From positions 57,070 to 121,069 of the forward strand of contig DEFO01000011.1 in assembly GCA_002350805.1 (NCBI GenBank): DNA of 64,000 nt. The letters run 5' to 3'. Source of the DNA: Prevotella sp. UBA2850. Lineage in GTDB: Bacteria; Bacteroidota; Bacteroidia; Bacteroidales; Bacteroidaceae. Positions 11,101-18,338 of this stretch are shown here, one piece after another (positions within the stretch are counted from its first letter, which is position 1; each line of letters opens with the position of its first letter). The notes under the pieces were generated by a model, which ran no database searches, was not told the DNA's origin, and saw only the letters and a program-made list of their open reading frames with translations. The position numbers and the translations under genes are program-made.

Positions 11101-11367
11101 CTTCTGGTAACCAATATAGGTAAACTCCAGACTCTGCCCCACCCGGGCTGTGATTTGGAAACGGCCGTCGATGTCGGTAATCGTACCGCCCGCGGCTCCC
11201 TGCACCTTTACCGTCGCTCCGATGATCTCATCGCCATTGGCGGCGTCGGTAACAGTACCTGTGATTTTCACTTCCTGTGCCAAGGCCGAAAGTGGAATCA
11301 TGAAGAGTAGCAGCAATGCCGTTACGAACAGCTTTGCGCCCTTGCATGTTTTTCGATTTTTTCTCAT
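8173..11367 (-). CDS. SusC/RagA TonB-linked outer-membrane transporter
   Basis: This is a 1064-residue TonB-dependent transporter with signal peptide, an N-terminal carboxypeptidase-like (CNA-B) domain (about residues 30-115), a TonB box region around SEVVVVGYG, a plug with NSGAPGGGISVQIRGI, and a beta-barrel ending in NFGVKVNF with the expected aromatic C-terminal residue. It imports oligosaccharides bound by the adjacent SusD. It is the first structural gene of the locus. The 343-bp gap to the upstream lacI gene should carry its promoter, but I see no clear TAnnTTTG box there. Confidence 0.95.
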   Translation of the reverse strand: MRKNRKTCKGAKLFVTALLLLFMIPLSALAQEVKITGTVTDAANGDEIIGATVKVQGAAGGTITDIDGRFQITARVGQSLEFTYIGYQKQVIKVTKAGVMNVRMVEDATSLSEVVVVGYGVMKRSDLTGSVSSIDEKAIKQGVNTSIEQAMQGRIAGVQVTQNSGAPGGGISVQIRGINSLSGNEPLYVVDGVAMSGQTDSHTSVMSSLNPADITSIEVLKDASATAIYGSRASNGVVLITTKKGQEGNAKLSYEGYFGWQKLPKMLEVMNLPEYGEFYNQRAKIQGWTPSTDYLDPTLLTEGTNWQDELFQTAFMHNHQVGVSGGTKTMHYAISGGLLDQDGVGLGSGFRRNSVRGNFDTQVNDWLQLGASAYYAYTKQIVTFEESNVIQTALVQYPDVAPYNADGTLGFGETHEYQYQSNPIFEASMIENRRANSSLDYNFFANITPLKGLVVRIEYGGNRGWGNTFFFQPDYSYGNVVKQSVSTHGNSRNKYESFKQYATYDFDPLKGHHFQIMAGHESQEGEWFNGTASRVNYIFDTVHSLNVGDTTGQGNEEQGSDWAIESYYGRFNYNLLDRYLLTATLRADGSSNFAKGNRWGYFPSVALAWRITQEPFMKKLTWLSNAKLRLGWGLVGNQNASNFAYGSAMKAVPTAWGTGYFPENYANDKLTWERTKAWNVGLDLSFLDNRIEFIVDAYFKKTDDLLMVASLPAYLIPTESYYGIRAPWVNAGSIQNKGIEFTLNTVNVATADWQWRTNATISFNRNKLTGLNNGESAMFGQIGTNNYTCSVVGEPVGQFWGWKVKGMYTEEADFYVKNKYGETLINRDGSPLETPRPATAAGEMYPIGPNSIWVGDYIFEDVNGDGKIDSEDCTFIGNPNPDFTFGINNTITWKNLELSFFINGSVGNDVYNYVRQHHLDPTAWGNKMKDAASYARVELINPDGSSLDLSNVHMTNVGSARVARITGNGQSNNDNYRVSSLFVEDGSYIRMKSLSLAWNLPKKWIIPLKLDWVQIYGNIQNVFTITGYDGYDPELGSSNVMLQGIDNYRYPSSRIYNFGVKVNF

Positions 11368-11710
11368 AGATACACTTTTTGATGATTATTTATTAAGCTA
11401 TTTCTTCTTTCTAAGTAGTATTTCATGTGATAGAATTCTAAAAACAGGACTTGCCTCATCCTTTCCTTACCAATCTATATTTACCTCTTTGTTTATGTCG
11501 TTATCGCCTGTTGGATAGTCTTTGTGTCTCTCGAAAGCTAAAGTTCCTCCAACTCCGCCAGGAGGAGATACCTGCCGGTTTGAGTGCTCCGGCTTGTATT
11601 CTGTTTGTGTCCAATTTGCATTCTTGCATAAAGAGCAACATCTCTCCTTCTAGTGAGGTAAGATAGAGTCTTCTAGGGAAAGCAGGAAAGGGCCTTGGGG
11701 GGCTTACACC
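11368..11710. other. susC upstream region, 343 bp without a gene
   Basis: This gap separates the lacI stop from the susC-like start. It holds two short inverted repeats in what may be the susC leader: TCCTCC/GGAGGA (11545-11550 with 11561-11566) and GCCGG/CCGGC (11574-11578 with 11589-11593). A weak -7-like box (TAGCTTTC on the minus strand, 11533-11540) is the nearest match to the Bacteroidota promoter. No AAACGTTT-type operator like the one upstream of lacI is visible. Read-through from lacI remains possible. Confidence 0.4.
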
Positions 11711-12724
11711 TCATTTCTTCCCCGAGCTTTCTCTTATCTTCAGAATCATGGGGACCACCTCTTTATATATGCGCTTGTCGCCGCCGATATTTCTCAACAG
11801 TAGTTCACAGGCCTTGGCGCCCTGCACGTGAGCCTGGTCCATGATGGCTGTGAGCTTGGGTGTCACAAAAGCCGACGAGTCACCGTCGGTAAAACCGATG
11901 ATGGCCACGTCCTCCGGTATGCGCAGTTTCATGGTCTTGATGGCGTCGAATGCAGCATAAGTGATGATATCGTTGAAGGCCAGAATGGCATCGGGACGAT
12001 CGTCGCGTGCCAACAGCTCGAGCGTCGTCTGGCGGGCCTCCTCGTAGTCAATCTTTCCGCAGATCACCAGCGAGCGGTCAATGGGTATGCGGTGGTCGCG
12101 GAGCGCCTCCAGATAGCCATGCTTGCGACGACGTACCATATCGAGATGGTTGGGCCCACCTATGAAGGCGATGCGTCTGCTGCCCGTCTCTATGAAATGA
12201 TTAGTGGCATCCTGGGCGGCTACGTCGCCATTGGCCACGACCGACGAGAACTTGTCTTGCAGACAGGTGCGAGCGAAGAATACCAGGGGAATACCCATGC
12301 GGCCGATCTTCTCAAAATGGCTATAGTCAACGGTATCTTGCGCCAGACAGGCGATGATGCCCTCCACATGCATGCTCACGAAGTTGTCGACGGCCAGTTC
12401 CTCACGCTCGTGATTCTCATGGCTGTTGGCGCTAATGACCGAATAGCCTTCCTTCGAGGCATAGTCCTCAATGCCATCGAGCACAGCCGCATAATAGTGC
12501 GTCACGAGGTTGGGTACCACCACGCCAATCATCCGCGGAGCCTCCTTGCGCAGGCTCTGGGCAAACGGATTGGGGCGATAGTTCAACTCCTTGGCCAACT
12601 GCTGCACCTTGCGCCGCATTTCCTCGCCCACCTCATGGCTGTCGCGCAGGGCCCTCGAGACTGTGGCGATGCTGACGCCCAGCCGGGCGGCCAAATCCTT
12701 TAATGATGTGCGTCGTTGCTTCAT
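11711..12724 (-). CDS. LacI-family transcriptional regulator
   Basis: The N-terminal helix-turn-helix (about residues 5-28) reads LKDLAARLGVSIATVSRAL, followed by the hinge helix RPNPFAQSLR and a periplasmic-binding-protein-like sensor domain to residue 337. It would bind a sugar effector in the cytoplasm and control the adjacent polysaccharide locus. It is transcribed towards susC, 343 bp away. Its own promoter overlaps a LacI-type palindrome (see 12749-12786), which points to autoregulation. Loci of this kind are often run by hybrid two-component sensors, so LacI control is a local feature of note. Confidence 0.93.
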   Translation of the reverse strand: MKQRRTSLKDLAARLGVSIATVSRALRDSHEVGEEMRRKVQQLAKELNYRPNPFAQSLRKEAPRMIGVVVPNLVTHYYAAVLDGIEDYASKEGYSVISANSHENHEREELAVDNFVSMHVEGIIACLAQDTVDYSHFEKIGRMGIPLVFFARTCLQDKFSSVVANGDVAAQDATNHFIETGSRRIAFIGGPNHLDMVRRRKHGYLEALRDHRIPIDRSLVICGKIDYEEARQTTLELLARDDRPDAILAFNDIITYAAFDAIKTMKLRIPEDVAIIGFTDGDSSAFVTPKLTAIMDQAHVQGAKACELLLRNIGGDKRIYKEVVPMILKIRESSGKK

Positions 12725-12748
12725 AGGTTAGTAATGCTATTCGTGCCA

Positions 12749-12786
12749 CAAAGATAAGTAAAAAAATGATAACCGCAAACGTTTAC
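12749..12786 (-). promoter_or_regulatory. lacI promoter with overlapping LacI-type operator
   Basis: Reading the minus strand, a -33 TTTG (12776-12779) and a -7 TATCTTTG (12749-12756) are spaced by 19 bp, the Bacteroidota consensus, ending 25 bp before the ATG. The palindrome GCAAACGTTTAC (12775-12786), with the central CG typical of LacI-family operators, covers the -33 box. Occupancy would block initiation, so autorepression is the natural reading. Confidence 0.75.
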
Positions 12787-12831
12787 GTTGATTTTTTCCA
12801 AGATAGTACCACCATTTGCAAAATAAATACA

Positions 12832-12932
12832 TACCTTTGCAGGGAAATTAACAAGAATAAGAATAGTTGATATTAATTGAGTAAAAGCATGAGGCCGGAA
12901 TTGTTGCGAAACACTTCCGGTCTATTTTTGTT
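12832..12932 (+). ncRNA. Candidate short transcript: -7 box plus terminator
   Basis: A plus-strand TACCTTTG box (12832-12839) faces away from lacI. About 50 bp downstream, an imperfect 9-bp hairpin (12892-12900 with 12915-12923) is followed by ATTTTTGTTTG, a good intrinsic terminator. The implied RNA would be roughly 85-90 nt. No -33 TTTG sits at 19-21 bp spacing (TTTG at 12815 is too close). A 64-codon reading frame here has no recognisable content, so I treat this as a possible small RNA. Confidence 0.35.
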
Positions 12933-13011
12933 TGTCCTAGGGATGCCTCTTGTATCCGTACCTCATGGAACTATACAGCGAGTTCAAACAGGAAAGCTAT
13001 TATCCATCAAT

Positions 13012-13046
13012 CCGAATACTCCGAATACTCCGAATACTCCGAATAC
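13012..13046. repeat. Four-copy 9-bp tandem repeat
   Basis: The unit CCGAATACT is repeated nearly four times without interruption, between the candidate small transcript and the terminator at 13089. It lies in non-coding sequence, where it probably varies in copy number between strains. No function is evident. Confidence 0.8.
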
Positions 13047-13088
13047 GAGTGTCAGCTCCTGCTATTCGTAATGCATCATTCATATTAG

Positions 13089-13135
13089 AAAAAAGCTATT
13101 TCCTCATTCGTGACTGAGCGGGAAATAGCTTTTTT
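13089..13135 (-). terminator. Intrinsic terminator after the DUF5686 gene
   Basis: A perfect 15-bp inverted repeat (13089-13103 with 13121-13135) contains GCTATTTCC/GGAAATAGC flanked by A6 and T6. It sits 41 bp beyond the DUF5686 stop and would end the five-gene minus-strand operon. The A/T tracts on both sides allow it to work in both directions. Confidence 0.9.
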
Positions 13136-13175
13136 GCTTCTTATGCAAGCAGAATGCCATCTGACTGCCAGAATG

Positions 13176-15752
13176 CTAGAACGTCATTCTGACCATCATT
13201 CTAACACCACGTTTCTGGGCTGTCGGCAGACTGGTGTAGTTGAGTCGCTGGACATACTCTACGTGCAGTATCTTGAAGATATTGTGAATGCCAGCTATCA
13301 CCTCCACATAGGGGCGCTTGGGGTCCATCACGTAACAACCCTCGGGGAAAGCCATCAGCTCTACCGAACCGGCATAGGTCTCGTTGTTGGGATTGTTCTT
13401 GTCGGTCAGCTCGCCCCACAGGCATTTCACGCCGAGATACTCGCGCCACTTGAGTTTCTTGAGCAACGGGATGCGGTTGAATATCTTTCCGTTGAGGTCC
13501 CACGACACGTCAAGCGAGGCATAGCGGTCGTTGAGGAACTCCATGTTGTTGATGAGGTTGAAAGTCTCGTCCTCTATGATATACGAGAGATTGGAGGCTG
13601 GCGCGATGAGCAGGGGGAAGGGAACCTTCGTCCATTGGATGCCACCCTTGAGGTAGCAGTCTATCTTTCCCCAGCTGTTCATCCAGAAGCGTTTATAGAT
13701 GCTGGCTTCGGTCACGTGATAGGCATACTCGCCGCCCAAGAGTCCCTTGATGCCGATGGTGTGGCCGATGGTGAAGACGGGGGCGTCGAGGTTGATCTTG
13801 ATACGACGCTGCTTGGTGTTGATGAACGTCTCGCCGGGCGCAAAGCGCAGTTCACCATGCAACTCTGTGGTGCGTATTTTCCCGTGGTGCAGGTTGTCGG
13901 GATAGACGGCTGTAGGCACTTCCCTGACGGGCGTGAAAAACATGTCGCCGCAGGCCTCGTTCTGCTCTGTCTTGAAACTGAAAGTGGTCTTGAAGCCCCA
14001 CTCCTCCTCGCGCTCGAAAGTGAGCTGCTGGCGGTTGTAGAACATCATTTTCTCGACGTTACTCCACTTGAACGATGTGAACACATTATCCTTGTCGGTA
14101 TGAACGAACTTATCGGAGGGCGAGCACACATCATAGGTGGATGTGAACGATAGGGTGCGCCTGGGGAACTCGCGCGGGAGATACTCTTTCTTATTGAACG
14201 AATAAGTGAGGTCGGCCTTATAGTAGTTCTTCTTGCTGTCCCATCCACGTGCGTAATAGCCGGAGAGGAACCAATGGGGGTTGAGGTTGGCGGTAGTCTG
14301 GGCGCTCACACGCGTTCGCAGGCCGTCAATCGAGTTGTGGGTGATCATGGTGTTGATAGGGCCGATGTCCACCTTGTTGGGCTTGTCATGGGCCGAGGTC
14401 TCGACAAAGTTCTCGATAAGCGCCTTCAGCCCGAAGACGATATACTTGAAGCCTTTGATTTGCTCGAGATTGTGGATAAACTGATCCATCGAGCTCTCGC
14501 TCTTAGTGAGTTCCACACCCCGGTATTCGTTCCAGAAATCGTCGCCCCGCATCATCACATCGGCATCGCGCCGCACCTTAGCCTTGCCCTTAAACAACTG
14601 CTTGGGCAGTTCGTCGAAGCCGTAGTCGCTCATACGGGTGGTACGGATGACAAGGGCCTTGCTGAGGAACTTGGTGAGGGCCATCTCGACAAACATATCG
14701 TCGACGGTCAGCACCCACTCGCCATTGGGTAGCTTGGAGTATTCCTGACGCACCTGCAGGTTCTCCACAAAGTTGACATCGCTACGCTTAGGGATAGTCA
14801 GGTTGCAACGCTTGACATGGAGCGTGGAGTCTGCCAGCACATAAAGCTCGCCACGGAAACCGAAGTCCTGCTGGTTGTTTGGCACAAACTGGAGGTGGTA
14901 GCACAAGTCGCGCTCCACATAGACGGTATCCTCGATGTAGAAACGGTAGAACGACACGGCATCCTTGCCGATAGGACTGGTAAAGGGATATTGCAGCAGG
15001 CGCACCTGATCGTCGTATATGTCGACATCGGTAAAGACGTCCTTCAGGGCCGTGTTCAGGATGTCGCCCGTCTCGATGAGGTGGTTGATGCCCGTGGAGT
15101 TTTGTCCTTTCACTATCTCTTTCTCGCTATGGGGGTCCTTGCGATAGATATGCTGGGTGACGGTCTCGTCGACACTAACGGGCAGGATGAGCTTATTGTT
15201 GAGTGGGCACACCTCGACCTGGTTGAGCAGCCATTGGCGCTTCTGGAACTTGGGGTCCTCAAGGTCGACGGGCTTCAAGTCGTTCATGGCCAGAGTAATC
15301 TTCTGATACTTGGTGAACTGATAGTAGGGATGGTTGTCGAGGGCGGTCTTCTTCTTGGCGGCAATCACTCGCTTCATCAGCTCTACGGCAGGATTGTCCT
15401 TGCGCGAGTATTTGCTCTTGCGCTTAGAGCGCACCTCCACATTCCGTAGGGTACGGCTCTCGGGCTTCAGGCGAATGCGAAGCTCGGACTTGGTCTTTCC
15501 TTGTATTTGTATATCCTGACTGCGGTAGCCCAGGGCCGAGATGGTGAGCGTCCAGCCGTTGTGGCGGGCTATCTCGAAGCAACCCTTGTTGTCGGCCGAC
15601 ACCATCACATGATGGCCGTGGTAGATGGCGCTGGCAAAAGCGATGCTGTCACCGGTGGTGGCATCGATGACCACTCCCTTGATTTGCTGGGCACCGACCC
15701 GTAAAAATGTCATGAGCATCAGGATGCCCATTATGATAGTTTTTCTCTTCAT
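13176..15752 (-). CDS. DUF5686 outer-membrane protein with CNA-B-like domain
   Basis: A signal peptide (about residues 1-20) is followed by a carboxypeptidase-regulatory-like domain (about 22-105) and a long DUF5686 region ending in a phenylalanine typical of outer-membrane barrels. The family is restricted to Bacteroidota and has no firmly established activity; the build resembles TonB-receptor relatives lacking a plug. I chose ATG 15752, preceded by GGAG, rather than the TTG at 15767. It is the last gene of the lipid-head-group operon, starting 21 bp after the HAD gene, so a link with envelope lipid export or modification is possible but unproven. Confidence 0.85.
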   Translation of the reverse strand: MKRKTIIMGILMLMTFLRVGAQQIKGVVIDATTGDSIAFASAIYHGHHVMVSADNKGCFEIARHNGWTLTISALGYRSQDIQIQGKTKSELRIRLKPESRTLRNVEVRSKRKSKYSRKDNPAVELMKRVIAAKKKTALDNHPYYQFTKYQKITLAMNDLKPVDLEDPKFQKRQWLLNQVEVCPLNNKLILPVSVDETVTQHIYRKDPHSEKEIVKGQNSTGINHLIETGDILNTALKDVFTDVDIYDDQVRLLQYPFTSPIGKDAVSFYRFYIEDTVYVERDLCYHLQFVPNNQQDFGFRGELYVLADSTLHVKRCNLTIPKRSDVNFVENLQVRQEYSKLPNGEWVLTVDDMFVEMALTKFLSKALVIRTTRMSDYGFDELPKQLFKGKAKVRRDADVMMRGDDFWNEYRGVELTKSESSMDQFIHNLEQIKGFKYIVFGLKALIENFVETSAHDKPNKVDIGPINTMITHNSIDGLRTRVSAQTTANLNPHWFLSGYYARGWDSKKNYYKADLTYSFNKKEYLPREFPRRTLSFTSTYDVCSPSDKFVHTDKDNVFTSFKWSNVEKMMFYNRQQLTFEREEEWGFKTTFSFKTEQNEACGDMFFTPVREVPTAVYPDNLHHGKIRTTELHGELRFAPGETFINTKQRRIKINLDAPVFTIGHTIGIKGLLGGEYAYHVTEASIYKRFWMNSWGKIDCYLKGGIQWTKVPFPLLIAPASNLSYIIEDETFNLINNMEFLNDRYASLDVSWDLNGKIFNRIPLLKKLKWREYLGVKCLWGELTDKNNPNNETYAGSVELMAFPEGCYVMDPKRPYVEVIAGIHNIFKILHVEYVQRLNYTSLPTAQKRGVRMMVRMTF

Positions 15753-15773
15753 TATCTCCAATGTCAATATCTC

Positions 15774-16484
15774 TTATGTCAATTCATTTATCACTTGACT
15801 CAAGTCGGTAATCACCTGGTCGGGAATGCTCTCGTCGTAGGTTTCGTCGGTCCATCCCTCGCCCTTGAACCAAATGGTGCGGCAGCCGGCTTTCTTGGCT
15901 GGAAGTATGTCTTTATAGAAACTGTCGCCCACCACGGTCACCTCGCTTGCGGGCAGTCCGAGAGCCTCGACGCCTAACTTGAAGATGCGGTAGTCGGGCT
16001 TGCGAATGCCGACCACGGCCGACTCAACCACACTATCGAATAGCGTGTCGAGTTCGAACTCACGCAGCACCACATTAATATTGCCGTAGAAATTGCTCAC
16101 CAACACCATCGGATGGTCCTTGCGCAACCGAAGAAGCACCTCGCGGCTATGAGCAACAGTAGCACAAACCTCGCCATAGAGGTCATCGAGCAACTCTTTG
16201 AACACCATCTTCAGCACGTCCTCGCGCGGGTCCCAATAGCCTTGCTCCATCAGATACTCCAGTTCCAACCGCAGCTTCACCTCCAAGAGTTTGTGGAAGG
16301 TGTAAGTGGGCTGAATAATAGGGTTGGACCCCAACGTGCGCTCAGCATGTACGTAAGCCTCGCGGAACTGCTGTTCGCTCACAGGCACCTCATGGCGCTC
16401 GTAAGCATGCCAAAGTTTCTTACCCCAATGGCAGCCTGCCGTATCAAGCGTGCCGCCATAATCGAATATATATCCTTTTGTCAT
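15774..16484 (-). CDS. HAD-family hydrolase
   Basis: A 236-residue haloacid dehalogenase-type enzyme with a helical cap. Motif I is FDYGGTLD (nucleophile Asp8), motif II the VSN near residue 125, motif III Lys in GIRKPDY, and motif IV GDSFYKDILPA. The second Asp of the usual DxDxT is Gly here, a substitution also seen in other HAD branches, so phosphatase activity is likely but not certain. It follows the CDP-alcohol phosphatidyltransferase gene by 63 bp and could dephosphorylate a phosphatidyl-alcohol-phosphate product or its precursor. Confidence 0.85.
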   Translation of the reverse strand: MTKGYIFDYGGTLDTAGCHWGKKLWHAYERHEVPVSEQQFREAYVHAERTLGSNPIIQPTYTFHKLLEVKLRLELEYLMEQGYWDPREDVLKMVFKELLDDLYGEVCATVAHSREVLLRLRKDHPMVLVSNFYGNINVVLREFELDTLFDSVVESAVVGIRKPDYRIFKLGVEALGLPASEVTVVGDSFYKDILPAKKAGCRTIWFKGEGWTDETYDESIPDQVITDLSQVINELT

Positions 16485-16547
16485 TACTAAAATCTCAATC
16501 CTCTATTATAAACTATGCATTATAAATTCTTCATCATTAATTATCAA

Positions 16548-17513
16548 TTATGAATTATGCTGATGCATTACGAATTGATTTGAGAGCTTCTCGCAGAGGG
16601 TCTCGTGTTTGCGATGCATGTGCACATAGAGAATCGACAAGACGATGATTTCGAACAGGAAGTAAACCCACGGACAATTGAGCAATGCCGTGATATAGAT
16701 GCAAATGGCCCGCGTGTTGAACGTGAGCACGTTGGTATACTTCATCAGCGGACGGCTGCCCTCGAGGAACGACTGGCGAACCTGCTCGCGCATCTCCTGC
16801 TGAGACGCTTCGGCGGTCTGTGCCTCGTTGTAGAGTTGGAAGAACCGTTGGAACTTAGGTGTGCGTTTCTCCTGACTTCTACAGTAGTTTGCATAGTTAT
16901 AGAAGAACAAGCAGCCCAGCCAGTCTTTATCGGCCTTCATCTGCTCAAAGACCTTGTGTTGCTGCTCTGAATTGTCGAGCTCAGATCCACTCTTTCCCTT
17001 CAGGAAGAAAAGGTGGATATTGCGGTAGTAATCCGAGAGCGAGCTCTGTGGCGAGTGGCACAGGAAGCCTGCAATAGCGCCCAGCACCCATATCCAGATG
17101 CCCCAAGTCTGCTCCATGCCCGGAATGGGCTGGTTCTGCATGCGCATGCAGAGAGCCACGTAGATGCAAAAGAACCACACATCGCCCGAAAAACCGTCGA
17201 GCATACGTCCTATTAATGTTTTCTTACCGGTCAGACGAGCCATCTGACCGTCGGTGGAGTCACAAAAGTTGGCAAACATGAGCAACAGCACACCAGCCAC
17301 ATTGTGCCACAGGTCGGTATAATAAAAACAAATGCCTGCTCCTATACCGAGGAATATCGAAAGGATGGTAATCACGTTGGGATGCACTCCCAGCTTGTTC
17401 CAAAACAAAGCGAATACCAGTCCGATAGGCCGGGTGAAATGCACGTCCAGCCACTCCTCTGTGTCGTTCGACTTAAATGATGCCTGAAGCATCTCCTTGA
17501 ATTTTCCGCTCAT
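16548..17513 (-). CDS. CDP-alcohol phosphatidyltransferase family protein
   Basis: An integral membrane enzyme of 321 residues that joins an alcohol to a CDP-activated group. The signature begins in canonical form: D(85)xxDG(88-89)xxAR, eight residues, then G and D106. After D106 the final Asp is displaced by one position: the expected site holds Gly110, and Asp111 follows. A long soluble insert of about 70 residues (about 165-235) separates membrane segments, which is unusual for this small-enzyme family. I chose ATG 17513; the GTG just before it is a weaker start. It lies 22 bp downstream of the ATP-grasp gene and shares its operon. Confidence 0.85.
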   Translation of the reverse strand: MSGKFKEMLQASFKSNDTEEWLDVHFTRPIGLVFALFWNKLGVHPNVITILSIFLGIGAGICFYYTDLWHNVAGVLLLMFANFCDSTDGQMARLTGKKTLIGRMLDGFSGDVWFFCIYVALCMRMQNQPIPGMEQTWGIWIWVLGAIAGFLCHSPQSSLSDYYRNIHLFFLKGKSGSELDNSEQQHKVFEQMKADKDWLGCLFFYNYANYCRSQEKRTPKFQRFFQLYNEAQTAEASQQEMREQVRQSFLEGSRPLMKYTNVLTFNTRAICIYITALLNCPWVYFLFEIIVLSILYVHMHRKHETLCEKLSNQFVMHQHNS

Positions 17514-17535
17514 CACTTATTGTTTATCTCTTATT

Positions 17536-18318
17536 TTATTCATTATCAATTAATTCCGCTATAGCACAGGCAGCCTCTTCCCGACATCGCGAGAAACTGG
17601 GCCAGTCGTTGAAATCAATGATGGCTAGCGTGCCATCGCTTCTGACGATGCAGTCGCCACCATAGACATCAACCTGAGCCAGCCGGGCCAGCCGCTCGGC
17701 CTCGCTACGGAGGGTATCTTCATCATAGTGGTAATGATGGGCCTTGCCATTAACCACCTCATTACCGAACTTCGAGACGCCATCGTCGGCAGGATAGTAG
17801 CAACGGAAGAAACCCGAACCACGCACCCCGTAGAACTTCAGCAAGTCACCTTTCACATGGGTGCTCACCACCTGTTCGCTAATGCCACGCGACGCCATCT
17901 CCTGGCGGGCAACCTTGAGCGCTTGCTCATTGGCACAAAACACGATATCGTCTTTCTCCTCGGCTACTCCATCGCCCCGCTTCAGCCAAAAGCCGTCAGC
18001 ACCCTCGACGGGAGGCATGGCTATGTCGTTCACTCGCATCAGTCGGTCGAGAGCACTTCTGTGGCAACACAAGGCAATGGCATCGGGATGGTTCACGCAA
18101 CGTGCCCCACTCTGCCGCATCACCTCCAAGGCCGACTCCGAGCGTGCCATCGACAAGCAGACATCTGCATCCACACGGCTCAGCTGGCGCTCACTCACGA
18201 AGCTGACTGTATGGCCTCTTTCGCAGAGTCTCTTCCCAGCCGCATCGAGTATCGCCTTGTCTTTTTCAACCGAATTGGGCGAATACCGCTCGTCCCTATA
18301 AACACATAATACCCTCAT
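17536..18318 (-). CDS. ATP-grasp-like enzyme
   Basis: The 260-residue protein shows an ATP-grasp layout: an N-terminal Rossmann-like part (MRVLCVYRDE), a central region with Lys-containing strands, and a C-terminal metal-binding segment YGGDCIVRSDGTLAIIDFNDWPSF, where the Asp and Asn would hold Mg-ATP. Such enzymes ligate a carboxylate to an amine or thiol, or transfer phosphate. It lies between the nucleotidyltransferase (20 bp gap) and the CDP-alcohol phosphatidyltransferase, so it probably builds or phosphorylates the head group. The substrate is unknown. Confidence 0.8.
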   Translation of the reverse strand: MRVLCVYRDERYSPNSVEKDKAILDAAGKRLCERGHTVSFVSERQLSRVDADVCLSMARSESALEVMRQSGARCVNHPDAIALCCHRSALDRLMRVNDIAMPPVEGADGFWLKRGDGVAEEKDDIVFCANEQALKVARQEMASRGISEQVVSTHVKGDLLKFYGVRGSGFFRCYYPADDGVSKFGNEVVNGKAHHYHYDEDTLRSEAERLARLAQVDVYGGDCIVRSDGTLAIIDFNDWPSFSRCREEAACAIAELIDNE

Positions 18319-18338
18319 GATTCAGCCTGCGTGCTCAG

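Noticed and set aside
11545..11593. Riboswitch in the susC leader
   Set aside because: The two inverted repeats are short (5-6 bp) and match no known aptamer.
12877..13071. A 64-codon frame containing NTPNTPNTP repeats
   Set aside because: The repeat is the 9-bp DNA tandem array, the frame spans a likely terminator, and nothing resembles a known protein.
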